NCBI GenBank assembly: GCA_965234545.1
Contig: OZ248348.1
Span: forward strand, 992,001-1,056,000
DNA length: 64,000 nucleotides
From: Methylotenera sp965234545
GTDB taxonomy: Bacteria > Pseudomonadota > Gammaproteobacteria > Burkholderiales > Methylophilaceae
Direction of reading: 5' to 3'
The position numbers and the translations under genes are program-made. The notes beneath the pieces were generated by a model that ran no database searches, was not told the DNA's origin, and worked only from the letters and a program-made list of their open reading frames with translations. This document shows positions 44,254 to 53,301 of this stretch, piece by piece (position 1 is the stretch's first letter; every line of letters starts with the position of its first letter).

Positions 44254-45054
44254 TTAGGCCGCGTCCACGGCCGTTTTTAATTCCGTCATCAAGTTCGCCA
44301 CATTGCTTAACAAATTGGCTTCGTTGGAACCCTCTATGGCTAGCACCATGCGACTGCCTACCACGACTGCATCCGCAATCGCTGCCGTGGCTTTAGCCGT
44401 AGCAGCATCACGTATACCAAAGCCCACGCCAACCGGTAAATTGGTTTGTTCACGTATGCTGGCTACCCGACTTGCCACTTCGACGATGTCCAGGTTGGCT
44501 GCACCGGTTACGCCTTTTAGTGACACGTAATAGACAAAGCCGCTGGCTTGATTGACGATGAGTTCCACGCGTTTTGCATCGGTGGTCGGAGACAACAAGA
44601 ATACCGGATCAATGTCCCTGTCCTGCAATTCTTTAACAAAACTACCGCATTCTTCAGGTGGGTAATCCACGGTAATCACGCCATCCACATCGGCCGCTTT
44701 GGCTTTGTCAGCAAAGGCCACGGCACCAACCGCCTCTATCGGGTTGGCGTAACCCATTAAAATAATGGGCGTGGCTTGATCGGTTTGCCTAAAGGTTTTA
44801 ACCATGTCCAACACCGCTGTTAGGCCCACTTTATGCAACAAGGCACGTTCGCTGGCGCGCTGAATGACTGGTCCATCGGCCATGGGGTCAGAGAATGGCA
44901 CGCCCAACTCTATCATGTCTGCACCATGCTCAACCAAAGTGTGCATCAAGCTCACGGTGAATTTAGGGTGCGGATCACCGGCCGTGATATACGGGATCAA
45001 GGCGGTCTTACCTTGCTGTTTTAGGGAGGCAAATACGGTTTTGATTCTAGACAT
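44254..45054 (-). CDS. trpA: Tryptophan synthase alpha subunit
   Basis: Splits indole-3-glycerol phosphate to indole, which is channelled to TrpB. 266 residues, TIM barrel. LIPYITAGDPHPKFT, MIELGVPFSDPMADGPVIQ (catalytic Glu and Asp) and VGFGIRDAATA are signatures. trpF-trpB-trpA-accD order. Confidence 0.98.
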   Translation of the reverse strand: MSRIKTVFASLKQQGKTALIPYITAGDPHPKFTVSLMHTLVEHGADMIELGVPFSDPMADGPVIQRASERALLHKVGLTAVLDMVKTFRQTDQATPIILMGYANPIEAVGAVAFADKAKAADVDGVITVDYPPEECGSFVKELQDRDIDPVFLLSPTTDAKRVELIVNQASGFVYYVSLKGVTGAANLDIVEVASRVASIREQTNLPVGVGFGIRDAATAKATAAIADAVVVGSRMVLAIEGSNEANLLSNVANLMTELKTAVDAA

Positions 45055-45087
45055 AGGGGTCGTCAGTAAAAATTAATCGGCTGGGGT

Positions 45088-46290
45088 TTACAAGCTAATA
45101 TTAGCCAATTTGGCCACGGTATTGATGTCTTTATCACCGCGACCAGATAGGTTAACCAAGATGATTTTATCCTTGCTCATGGTTTTAGCTAATTTTTCCG
45201 CGTAGGCTAAGCCATGACTGGATTCCAATGCAGGAATGATGCCTTCGGTACGGCATAAATTATGGAAAGCGGCCATGGCTTCGTCATCGGTCACGGCCAC
45301 GTATTCAGCGCGTTTGATGTCTTTCAACCAGGCGTGCTCAGGACCTACCCCAGGGTAATCCAAGCCGGCTGAGATGGAGTGCGTTTCGATGATGTTGCCG
45401 TCGGCATCTTGCATCAAGTAGGTACGGTTGCCGTGCAACACGCCGACTGCACTATTAGCCGTTAACGGTGCGGCATGTTTGCCGGTTTCCATGCCCAAAC
45501 CCGCTGCTTCAACGCCGATCAAACGCACATTGGGCACGTCAATATAAGGGTAAAAAATACCCATGGCATTAGAGCCGCCGCCCACACAGGCCACCACCGC
45601 TTCAGGTTGATGCCCGACCATTTCCATCATTTGTTGCTTGGCTTCTATGCCTATGATGGCTTGAAAATCGCGCACCATCATGGGGTAAGGATGCGGGCCG
45701 GCTACCGTGCCTATGATGTAGAAGGTATTGTGCACATTGGTCACCCAATCGCGCATGGCTTCATTAAGCGCATCTTTTAAAGTTTTCGAGCCACTTTCCA
45801 CCGGCACCACGGTCGCGCCCAACAACTTCATTCTAAACACATTCGGCGCTTGCCGTTTGACGTCTTCGCTACCCATGTAGACTACGCATTCCAGGCCCAA
45901 CCGAGCGGCAATGGTAGCGGTAGCGACACCATGTTGACCGGCACCGGTTTCAGCAATCACACGAGGCTTGCCCATGCGTTTAGCCAATAAAGCTTGGCCT
46001 ATGGTGTTGTTGATTTTGTGCGCGCCGGTGTGATTTAAATCTTCACGCTTTAAATAGATTTGCGCACCACCGATTTTGTCCGACAAGCGTTTTGCGTGAT
46101 AAATAGGACTGGGGCGACCCACAAAATGCTTTAAATCGTAGGCGTACTCGGCTAAAAATACCGGGTCGTGACGGTATTTTTCATACATCACGCGCAAATC
46201 TTCTAATGCCTCGACTAAAGTTTCGGCAACAAATGTACCACCGTACTGACCAAAATGGCCTCGTGCATCTGGCATGTCATAAAGCTGCAT
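45088..46290 (-). CDS. trpB: Tryptophan synthase beta subunit
   Basis: PLP enzyme joining indole and serine to tryptophan. 400 residues. The PLP lysine lies in LNHTGAHKINNTIGQALLA; the phosphate-binding GGGSNAMGIF and AETGAGQHG are intact. Contact partner of TrpA encoded next. Confidence 0.99.
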   Translation of the reverse strand: MQLYDMPDARGHFGQYGGTFVAETLVEALEDLRVMYEKYRHDPVFLAEYAYDLKHFVGRPSPIYHAKRLSDKIGGAQIYLKREDLNHTGAHKINNTIGQALLAKRMGKPRVIAETGAGQHGVATATIAARLGLECVVYMGSEDVKRQAPNVFRMKLLGATVVPVESGSKTLKDALNEAMRDWVTNVHNTFYIIGTVAGPHPYPMMVRDFQAIIGIEAKQQMMEMVGHQPEAVVACVGGGSNAMGIFYPYIDVPNVRLIGVEAAGLGMETGKHAAPLTANSAVGVLHGNRTYLMQDADGNIIETHSISAGLDYPGVGPEHAWLKDIKRAEYVAVTDDEAMAAFHNLCRTEGIIPALESSHGLAYAEKLAKTMSKDKIILVNLSGRGDKDINTVAKLANISL

Positions 46291-46338
46291 GTTTATTTCC
46301 CCACGTTTAATATTCTTGCAAACGCCTAAGCGTTTACG

Positions 46339-46974
46339 CTAGCCATTCACCGCATGCATAAAGCGTGCAATTTTAGCTTGGTCTTTAATGCCTTTGGCCG
46401 ATTCAACGCCACCACTGACGTCCACGGCATAAGGTCTAACTTGCTCAATGGCTAAGGCCACATTGCCGTCGTTCAATCCACCAGCCAGAATCAGCACCGG
46501 CGTTTCAACCGACCTGTCTGTGGTCATGCAAGTAGGGATTAAGTTCCAATCAAATGCATGACCGGTGCCACCTGCTTGCCCTTCTGTATAGGTATCCAGC
46601 AACAAGGCTTTGGCCGCTGAAAAATCGTTTGCACATTGTAACAAATTTGTCTCAGGCTTAACCCGTATTGCTTTGATAAATGGCAGGCCATACGCTGCGC
46701 ATTGCTCAGGCGTTTCGTCGCCATGAAATTGCAAGGTATCCAAATGCACAGCGGTCAACACCGAGCGTATGAAATCCGGGGTCGCATCGACAAACAGGCC
46801 AACTACGTTAACAAAGGCAGGCAGTTCGCGACTAATGGCAGCGCCTTGCGCCACACTGACGTTGCGTGCACTGTGCTCATAAAATACCAAGCCTATGGCA
46901 TCCGCGCCTGCAGCTACGGCAGCGAGTGCATCCTCAACGCGGGTAATGCCGCAAATTTTAACTCGGGTTCTCAA
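46339..46974 (-). CDS. trpF: Phosphoribosylanthranilate isomerase
   Basis: Third step of tryptophan synthesis; TIM barrel, 211 residues. Start RVKICGITRVEDALAA with the catalytic Cys, DTLQFHGDETPEQC, and the end VDVSGGVESAKGIKD. First trp gene of the cluster; trpEGDC are elsewhere. No leader peptide is visible in front of it. Confidence 0.97.
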   Translation of the reverse strand: MRTRVKICGITRVEDALAAVAAGADAIGLVFYEHSARNVSVAQGAAISRELPAFVNVVGLFVDATPDFIRSVLTAVHLDTLQFHGDETPEQCAAYGLPFIKAIRVKPETNLLQCANDFSAAKALLLDTYTEGQAGGTGHAFDWNLIPTCMTTDRSVETPVLILAGGLNDGNVALAIEQVRPYAVDVSGGVESAKGIKDQAKIARFMHAVNG

Positions 46975-47035
46975 TCGTTTTGTCTCATTCTAGGCTAGCA
47001 GCATGACCCATTTCGTCACAGCGATATTGTAACGC

Positions 47036-47836
47036 TTAAATCACCAAGGTAATGGATTTGGCATCGTTTTTCGCTAGCGGTAAGCGCCATTTTTCATGGT
47101 AGCGAACTTGCGTCAGATAAAGGCCGCATGGGGAAAAGGTCGGCGGGGCCAAATTTCGGTCGCGTTGCGCTAACATGGCCTGCATATAACTCGCCGGATA
47201 AGCGCCTTTGCCTACATAGACCAAAGCCCCCACCATATTGCGCACCTGGTGTTGCAGGAAAGCATTGGCTGAAAAATCGAACACCACATACGCACCCTGC
47301 GTTTGCACCTGCGCTTTGGTCATGGTTCTAATTGGGCTTTTTGCTTGGCATTCGGCCGCGCGAAAAGCGCTGAAGTCATGTTCGCCAATTAAATACGAAG
47401 CGGCTTCTGCCATGGCGTCTACATTTAGCGGCAAATGAAACCAACCGGCTTTGCTGGCCATCAGCGCCGAGCTCACGGGGGCGTTATACAAGAGGTATTG
47501 GTAACTGCGCTCTAAGGCAGAAAAACGCGCGTGAAACTCGTCATCGACAGGCTGCGCCCATTCCACGCGCACGCTACTGGGTAGATAGGCATTGACCCCT
47601 CGCACCCAGGCAGAAATTGGTCTGTCACTATCGGTGTCAAAATGCACCACCTGCCCCAGTCCATGGACACCGGTATCGGTTCTGCCCGCGGCATGCAAAC
47701 GTATCGGATGAAGCGCTATTTTAGCTAATGCCAATTCCAGCGCATCTTGCACGCCGCATGCGCTTGGCTGACTTTGCCAGCCACAAAAACCCGAGCCATC
47801 GTAGGCTATGCCTAAAGCCAGCCTCATGCCTGCCAC
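47036..47836 (-). CDS. truA: tRNA pseudouridine(38-40) synthase
   Basis: Makes pseudouridine in the anticodon stem-loop of many tRNAs. 266 residues. The catalytic Asp is in AAGRTDTGVHGLGQV, and FLQHQVRNMVGALVYVGKG is the second signature. The start overlaps the end of the upstream EcfT-like gene by 13 bases, so translation is coupled. Confidence 0.97.
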   Translation of the reverse strand: MAGMRLALGIAYDGSGFCGWQSQPSACGVQDALELALAKIALHPIRLHAAGRTDTGVHGLGQVVHFDTDSDRPISAWVRGVNAYLPSSVRVEWAQPVDDEFHARFSALERSYQYLLYNAPVSSALMASKAGWFHLPLNVDAMAEAASYLIGEHDFSAFRAAECQAKSPIRTMTKAQVQTQGAYVVFDFSANAFLQHQVRNMVGALVYVGKGAYPASYMQAMLAQRDRNLAPPTFSPCGLYLTQVRYHEKWRLPLAKNDAKSITLVI

Positions 47837-48486
47837 ACCTTAAAAAAATTAACTGCGCCAGCAAGTTTGCTTAAACTTAAGCCCATCACGGCCAGCAACA
47901 TTAAACTCAGCATGGCTTTATCGAACCAACTGAAAGCCGGTTGCGCCAAGATTAAAGGTAGTGTTGCACCAGGCTCATCAGACGCTAAAGCCAGCTTATC
48001 AAGTTGAGAGAAATCCAGCTTAAGCTTAGGTTGAACCGCCATTTGCTCAACGTAATGCAAAGTGAGCAGCATCCTTACCGTGAAGCGCTCCACATTCAAT
48101 CCCACTAAGCGCAATGGCGACAAGAGGGTCCATAAACCGGCCATCAATTGGCTTTTATTAGCGCTAGCAAATAAGGCCGACAAGCTAGCCACAGCGATTA
48201 ACAACTTGGCAATTTGCATCAGGCCCAGGCGCAAGCCTTCGTAACTGGGGGCCACATTTAATGGCAAAAATGCCAGGTATTCTCCTGGTGTGGCGTAGGC
48301 ATAAACCAAAAGCAAGGACAAGAACAACCAACGCATGCGCTTAATCAATTGAGAAAAATGCGGAAAATTGAGCACGGCCGCCAGCAGGCAGATAAGGCCG
48401 CAAAGGACTGCGATGGTGGATGGGCTTAGATACTGCAGAAGCAGCAATAGGAAGAAAAAGCAGGCTATTTTTACAAATGGATGCAT
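47824..48486 (-). CDS. CbiQ/EcfT-like energy-coupling factor transmembrane protein
   Basis: 220 residues with about five hydrophobic helices in the N-terminal 120 and one near the C-terminus. The layout and the Leu/Arg-rich middle (NKSQLMAGLWTLLSPLRLVG) resemble EcfT/CbiQ T components, which pair with ATPases to drive vitamin or metal uptake. No ATPase or substrate-binding component is encoded beside it, so it may share an ATPase elsewhere. The position between fimV and truA is shared with other betaproteobacteria as far as I recall. Moderate certainty. Confidence 0.68.
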   Translation of the reverse strand: MHPFVKIACFFFLLLLLQYLSPSTIAVLCGLICLLAAVLNFPHFSQLIKRMRWLFLSLLLVYAYATPGEYLAFLPLNVAPSYEGLRLGLMQIAKLLIAVASLSALFASANKSQLMAGLWTLLSPLRLVGLNVERFTVRMLLTLHYVEQMAVQPKLKLDFSQLDKLALASDEPGATLPLILAQPAFSWFDKAMLSLMLLAVMGLSLSKLAGAVNFFKVWQA

Positions 48487-48510
48487 AAAAAAACGCGCCG
48501 TATGCAGACC

Positions 48511-50223
48511 TTAAGTCTCAGTGGCTTTTGGCTTTTTTGTGTTGGGCGCTATAGTATTCGCCAAGGTCAACTCATCTTCGGTTTCGCTTAGGTCTAGGCT
48601 TATCGCCGAGAGGTCTATGCGTATCACTTCCATGTCGCCGTCTGCTGCAGTTTCTTCATTGGCATCGGTCTTGATGAAGCTAGATTGCCCGGTTTTTTTC
48701 TTGGCTTTTGCTTTACTAGGTGGCAGCGTCTGCTCCGCTGGCTTAACATGCAACACGGCAGGCTCTGTGAAATTTAGGTCTAACCCGGCCAAATCGACAG
48801 GCGGCGCATCACTCGCAGCGCTCGCATCGCTAAGCGCTTCGCCAGCTAAATCAACCTCTGCCTTTGCTTGCGGTTTAGCTAGCCCTTTAGCTTGCGCCTG
48901 TTCTTCAAGCGCTAAATTTGCTTGCTCACCGCCAGTGGCTTGGCCTTTAAAATCGAGTAAGTTCGCTCTGCGCTTATTGCTGCGGCTTAACCAAGTGAAG
49001 GCGGCAACGATGGCCAACAAGGTTAAAGATAAAACCAACCAATCTGCCCAAGCGGCTCTCTTAGGCTTATGTTCAGCCTGTTTGGCTTCATTGACTTGTT
49101 TAGTTTCAGCAGCATGCTTTTGCAGATCGGCCATGGATTGATTTTTAAGTCGCAACAATTGCTGCATGTCTTGGATTTGTTTTTGCAAGGCTTGGGCGCG
49201 CGCTTCGGATTCTTGTAGGGATTTCTCACGCGCCGTGGCGTCTTCTTGCAATGCCAACAGTTTGGCATCGGCCGACTTCGCCGCTTCCTTGTCTCCCGCG
49301 CTTAATTTAACTACGTCATTATTTGTGGTCTTGACCTTATCCGCATCGTCTTTGGCACCGGCAATCTTGCCGGATGCCGATTGTGCCTGCACGGCATCGG
49401 GGCGAGCCGCCTGAGTCAAAACCTTATTGGCTAATGCAGCACGGTAGGCTTGCCAATTACTGGCATGCAATTTTACTTCGGCTGTCGCTGCAGCAGCCTG
49501 GGTGGCCAACAATTCGGCTGGCGATGGCAGCGCCAGGGTCTGGCCCGCTTTCAATCGGTTCATGTTGCCTGCCTCGAAGGCTTGTGGGTTGGCTTGGTAT
49601 AAACCCAACAACATTTGATCCAAACTCACGCCTTCCTGCGGCATGGCTTTAGCCAAGCTAGACAAGGTGTCCCCAGGTTTACTAACTAAAGCTAATGGTC
49701 GTGCTTGTTCAACTTGGTCTGATGACTGGTCAGGCAGCATACTGGCTTGCAACTGACTATCAACATTGGCCACATCGGCAATCCCAATAGGGGCTGCGAT
49801 AGGATCCGCTTCAGCTTGTGCGCTTTGTGGCGGATCCAGCAACACGATGTATTGTTTTTGCAAGCGACCCGCTGCCCAATCGAGTTGCAACAGCAGATCC
49901 AAATACGGCTCATTAATAGGCAAGCTGGAGCTAAGCTTTAAAACCGCTAAACCTTGTGTGTTTTGGTGCAACTCAAGCTTAAGGTCAAGGTAATGGGATT
50001 GATAACGGATGCCTTGCTTAGCGTAAGCTTGCTCGCTGGCAAGCGCGGCCTGCAAACCACTTAATGATTCCTGTGGCTCCAATAGCACCTCAACTTCAGC
50101 AAACAAGGGTTCGCCTAGGTTAGAGCTAAGATTCAAGCTACCTAAACTGGCGGCGTGACTAAGCTGTGCCAACAACAGGCTAAGCAACAACACCGGTATT
50201 AATTTAATCTTACTCACGCTCAC
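48511..50223 (-). CDS. fimV: FimV-like protein with LysM domain, short C-terminus
   Basis: 570 residues. Signal peptide (about 1-24, ends SHAAS), the conserved FimV N-terminal domain (LGSLNLSSNLGEPLFAEVEVL to about 145), a LysM domain (about 175-230, starting KPGDTLSSLAKAM), a coiled coil (about 320-380), one transmembrane helix (about 395-412, WADWLVLSLTLLAIVAAFTW) and an acidic cytoplasmic tail. Pseudomonas FimV is far longer, with TPR motifs in the tail; here I see none. FimV helps polar assembly of type IV pili and the type II secretion system. Lies between asd and truA as in relatives. Confidence 0.85.
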   Translation of the reverse strand: MSVSKIKLIPVLLLSLLLAQLSHAASLGSLNLSSNLGEPLFAEVEVLLEPQESLSGLQAALASEQAYAKQGIRYQSHYLDLKLELHQNTQGLAVLKLSSSLPINEPYLDLLLQLDWAAGRLQKQYIVLLDPPQSAQAEADPIAAPIGIADVANVDSQLQASMLPDQSSDQVEQARPLALVSKPGDTLSSLAKAMPQEGVSLDQMLLGLYQANPQAFEAGNMNRLKAGQTLALPSPAELLATQAAAATAEVKLHASNWQAYRAALANKVLTQAARPDAVQAQSASGKIAGAKDDADKVKTTNNDVVKLSAGDKEAAKSADAKLLALQEDATAREKSLQESEARAQALQKQIQDMQQLLRLKNQSMADLQKHAAETKQVNEAKQAEHKPKRAAWADWLVLSLTLLAIVAAFTWLSRSNKRRANLLDFKGQATGGEQANLALEEQAQAKGLAKPQAKAEVDLAGEALSDASAASDAPPVDLAGLDLNFTEPAVLHVKPAEQTLPPSKAKAKKKTGQSSFIKTDANEETAADGDMEVIRIDLSAISLDLSETEDELTLANTIAPNTKKPKATET

Positions 50224-50229
50224 CCGCCA

Positions 50230-51351
50230 TTATTGTTCAATCAAGATGCGCAACATGCGACGCAAGGGCTCGGCCGCCCCCCAAAGCAACTGATCGCCCA
50301 CGGTAAAGGCCGACAGGTACTCACTGCCCATGCTCAATTTACGCAAACGGCCCACCGGGGTCATCAACTTGCCGGTGACGGCCGCTGGCGTCAATTCACG
50401 CATGCTGATTTCACGCTCATTGGGCACCACTTTGGCCCATGGGTTGGCTTCCGCTAGCATGGACTCAATCTCATCCAGAGGCACATTTTGCGTTAACTTG
50501 ATGGTCAAGGCTTGACTGTGACAACGCATGGCGCCAATGCGCACGCACAAACCATCAATCACAATAGGATGGGCTTCTCGGCCTAAGATCTTATTGGTTT
50601 CCACGCCACCTTTCCATTCTTCTTTGCTTTGGCCATTGCCCAAGTCTTTGTCTATCCATGGAATCAAGCTGCCAGCCAAGGCTACACCAAAATTTTCCGT
50701 GGGAAATTGCGCGTCGCGCAATGTACTAGCGACATGGCGGTCTATGTCTAAAATAGCCGAAGCAGGATCGGCCAATAAACCACTGACAGAAGCATGGGCT
50801 GCGCCCATCTGCTTGAGTAATTCGCGCATATTTTGCGCGCCGGCACCGGATGCTGCCTGGTAGGTCATGGAGGTGGCCCACTCAACTAAATTGGCTTTGA
50901 ATAAGCCGTTTAATGCCATCAACATCAAGGATACGGTGCAATTGCCGCCCACCCAATTTTTGTTACCGGCAGCATAGGCTGCTTGAATCACATGCATATT
51001 GACCGGGTCCAGCACGATTACCGCGTCTTTTTCCATACGCAAGGTTGAGGCTGCATCTATCCAATGACCCGTCCAGCCGTCTGCGCGCAATTTAGGAAAC
51101 ACCTCGCTGGTGTAATCGCCACCTTGACAGGAAATAATCACGTCCATGGCTTTCAATTGCGCCACACTCATGGCATCTTGCAATGGCGGCGTGTCTTTGC
51201 CTACGTTAGGGGCAGCGGCACCAATTTGCGACGTGGTAAAAAATTGCGGGTCTATCAAAGCAAAATCCTGCTCTTCCATCATGCGCTGCATCAGCACAGA
51301 ACCCACCATGCCACGCCAACCGACCAAACCCACTTTTAACATATGCTGCAT
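50230..51351 (-). CDS. asd: Aspartate-semialdehyde dehydrogenase
   Basis: Reduces aspartyl phosphate to the semialdehyde for Lys, Met, Thr and cell-wall precursors. 373 residues, the gammaproteobacterial-type long form. VGLVGWRGMVGSVLMQRM binds NADP; the catalytic Cys is in GGNCTVSLML; the catalytic His is near IGAMRCHSQALT. Between leuB and fimV. Confidence 0.97.
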   Translation of the reverse strand: MQHMLKVGLVGWRGMVGSVLMQRMMEEQDFALIDPQFFTTSQIGAAAPNVGKDTPPLQDAMSVAQLKAMDVIISCQGGDYTSEVFPKLRADGWTGHWIDAASTLRMEKDAVIVLDPVNMHVIQAAYAAGNKNWVGGNCTVSLMLMALNGLFKANLVEWATSMTYQAASGAGAQNMRELLKQMGAAHASVSGLLADPASAILDIDRHVASTLRDAQFPTENFGVALAGSLIPWIDKDLGNGQSKEEWKGGVETNKILGREAHPIVIDGLCVRIGAMRCHSQALTIKLTQNVPLDEIESMLAEANPWAKVVPNEREISMRELTPAAVTGKLMTPVGRLRKLSMGSEYLSAFTVGDQLLWGAAEPLRRMLRILIEQ

Positions 51352-51388
51352 CCTAAACTTTCAAATATTTTAAATGGCCACTGCTACT

Positions 51389-52459
51389 TTACAGCGCTGC
51401 CACTACGGCATCGCCCATCTCACTGCAACCCACTTGCTTGCAACCATCCGTCGCAATGTCGGCGGTGCGGTAACCTTGCGCCAAGGCTTTCTTAACGGCA
51501 TTTTCTATGCGCAAGGCATTGCTTTCATCGTTAAAGGTATAACGCAACATCATCGCTGCCGACAATATCGTAGCCAATGGGTTGGCAATGTTTTTACCGG
51601 CGATATCGGGTGCCGAGCCATGACTAGGCTCGTACATGCCTTTGTTGTTTTCATCCAATGAGGCCGATGGCAGCATGCCTATGGAGCCAGTTAACATGGA
51701 CGCTTCATCGGAAAGAATGTCGCCAAAAATATTACCCGTCACCATCACGTCAAATTGCTTAGGCGCACGAATTAATTGCATGGCGGCGTTATCCACGTAC
51801 ATATGACTCAATTCCACTTCAGGGTACTCAGCCGACAGCTCTATCATGACTTGGCGCCATAACTCGGTGGTTTCCAACACGTTGGCTTTGTCCACGGAAC
51901 AGACTTTGGCTTTCTGACCGGGTTGACGGCGCTTCATGGCAATGTCAAACGCGACGCGACCGATGCGACGAATTTCGGATTCACAGTAGCGCATGGTGTT
52001 AATGCCCTCGCGCTCGCCGTTCGGCAATGTGCTGATACCACGCGGTTGGCCAAAATAAATGTCGCCGGTAAGCTCACGGACTATCATGATGTCCAAACCA
52101 GACACCACTTCCGGTTTCAATGTAGAAGCGCCAGCTAATTCTGGATAAAGCAAGGCTGGTCGCAAGTTGGCGAATAGATTCAATGCCTTACGTATGCGCA
52201 ATAATCCACGCTCAGGGCGTAAATGGCGTTCTAATTTGTCGTACTTCCAATCGCCTACCGCGCCCAACAACACCGCATCCGAATCCAAAGCCAATTGCAA
52301 AGTGGCGTCTGGTAGTGGGTCGCCTGACGCTTCGTAACCGGCACCACCTATCGGCGCCTCGGTCATGGTCATGTTTAAATTAAGGGCTTTTAGCACTTTA
52401 ACGGCCTGCGCCACGATTTCCGGTCCTATGCCATCGCCTGGCAATATCGCTAATTTCAT
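51389..52459 (-). CDS. leuB: 3-isopropylmalate dehydrogenase
   Basis: Third step of leucine synthesis, NAD-dependent. 356 residues. LPGDGIGPEIVAQAVKVL at the start, RELTGDIYFGQPRG and SVDKANVLETTELWR in the middle, GSAPDIAGKNIANPLATILS near the end. It lies 31 bases after leuD. Confidence 0.98.
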   Translation of the reverse strand: MKLAILPGDGIGPEIVAQAVKVLKALNLNMTMTEAPIGGAGYEASGDPLPDATLQLALDSDAVLLGAVGDWKYDKLERHLRPERGLLRIRKALNLFANLRPALLYPELAGASTLKPEVVSGLDIMIVRELTGDIYFGQPRGISTLPNGEREGINTMRYCESEIRRIGRVAFDIAMKRRQPGQKAKVCSVDKANVLETTELWRQVMIELSAEYPEVELSHMYVDNAAMQLIRAPKQFDVMVTGNIFGDILSDEASMLTGSIGMLPSASLDENNKGMYEPSHGSAPDIAGKNIANPLATILSAAMMLRYTFNDESNALRIENAVKKALAQGYRTADIATDGCKQVGCSEMGDAVVAAL

Positions 52460-52490
52460 TTTTCTTTTTCCGTTAGGGTTTTATTTAATC

Positions 52491-53129
52491 TTAATTATAA
52501 AGCCATGGCTGAGTTTGCTGGTGGCGCGCTTCAAAGGCTTTAATTTTGTCTTGGTGTTGCATGGTCAAGCCTATGTCATCCAGCCCGTTTAATAAGCAGT
52601 GCTTACGGAAGGCGTCCACACTAAAACTGAAGGTCTCACCCAATGGCGTGCTCACTGTTTGTGCAGCCAAATCAACCTGCAATTTATAATTCGGCGCTGC
52701 CGCCACTTGCTTGAATAAGGTGTCAACAATATCGGCACTTAACACGATGGGTAGCATGCCGTTTTTAAAGCAATTGTTATAAAAAATATCGGCGTAGCTG
52801 GAAGCAATAATGACTTTAAAGCCGAAGTCCTCCAGGGCCCATGGCGCATGCTCGCGGCTGGAGCCGCAACCAAAATTTTCGCGGGTAAGCAATATGCTGG
52901 CACCTTGATAGCGGGCTTGGTTGAGCACAAAATCCGGATTAATTTGACGCTTGCTGTTGTCCATACCAGGCTCACCGTGATCTAGGTAACGCCATTCATC
53001 AAAGGCATTCACGCCAAAACCGGAACGCTTGATGGACTTCAAAAATTGCTTAGGGATGATCGCGTCGGTATCGACGTTGGCTCTGTCTAAGGGGGCAACC
53101 AAACCATTTAACTGCGTGAAAGCTTGCAT
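52491..53129 (-). CDS. leuD: 3-isopropylmalate dehydratase small subunit
   Basis: Small swivelling subunit of isopropylmalate isomerase, partner of LeuC. 212 residues. LDRANVDTDAIIPKQFLKS and ENFGCGSSREHAPWALEDFG are complete signatures. The entericidin-like gene lies between it and leuC, a common betaproteobacterial layout. Confidence 0.98.
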   Translation of the reverse strand: MQAFTQLNGLVAPLDRANVDTDAIIPKQFLKSIKRSGFGVNAFDEWRYLDHGEPGMDNSKRQINPDFVLNQARYQGASILLTRENFGCGSSREHAPWALEDFGFKVIIASSYADIFYNNCFKNGMLPIVLSADIVDTLFKQVAAAPNYKLQVDLAAQTVSTPLGETFSFSVDAFRKHCLLNGLDDIGLTMQHQDKIKAFEARHQQTQPWLYN

Positions 53130-53142
53130 AGTGTTTTATCTT

Positions 53143-53262
53143 TTATTTCGTTGAATTCTGTATGGCCTCGCCGCCTTTTTCTATGTCTTTACCTATACCT
53201 TGCAAGGTATTGCAAGCAGACAATAAAGTGGCAAAACTGCATAAAATGATGAATTTTTTCAT
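53143..53262 (-). CDS. Entericidin EcnA/B family lipoprotein
   Basis: 39-residue lipoprotein between leuC and leuD, too short for usual ORF cutoffs. It reads MKKFIILCSFATLLSACNTL and then GIGKDIEKGGEAIQ; the lipobox LLSAC puts lipidation at Cys17, leaving a mature helix of about 23 residues. The GxGxDxxxxGxxI pattern is the entericidin signature. In E. coli such pairs act as a toxin/antidote in stationary phase; a lone copy here probably has an envelope role. GGGAG lies six bases before the ATG. Confidence 0.9.
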   Translation of the reverse strand: MKKFIILCSFATLLSACNTLQGIGKDIEKGGEAIQNSTK

Positions 53263-53301
53263 GACTACTCCCTTATTCATGGCCCCTAGTATTCATGGCC
53301 C

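Noticed and set aside
48521..49141. 206-codon plus-strand frame opposite fimV
   Set aside because: Low-complexity Ala/Ser sequence that mirrors the fimV reading frame; fimV is the recognised gene.
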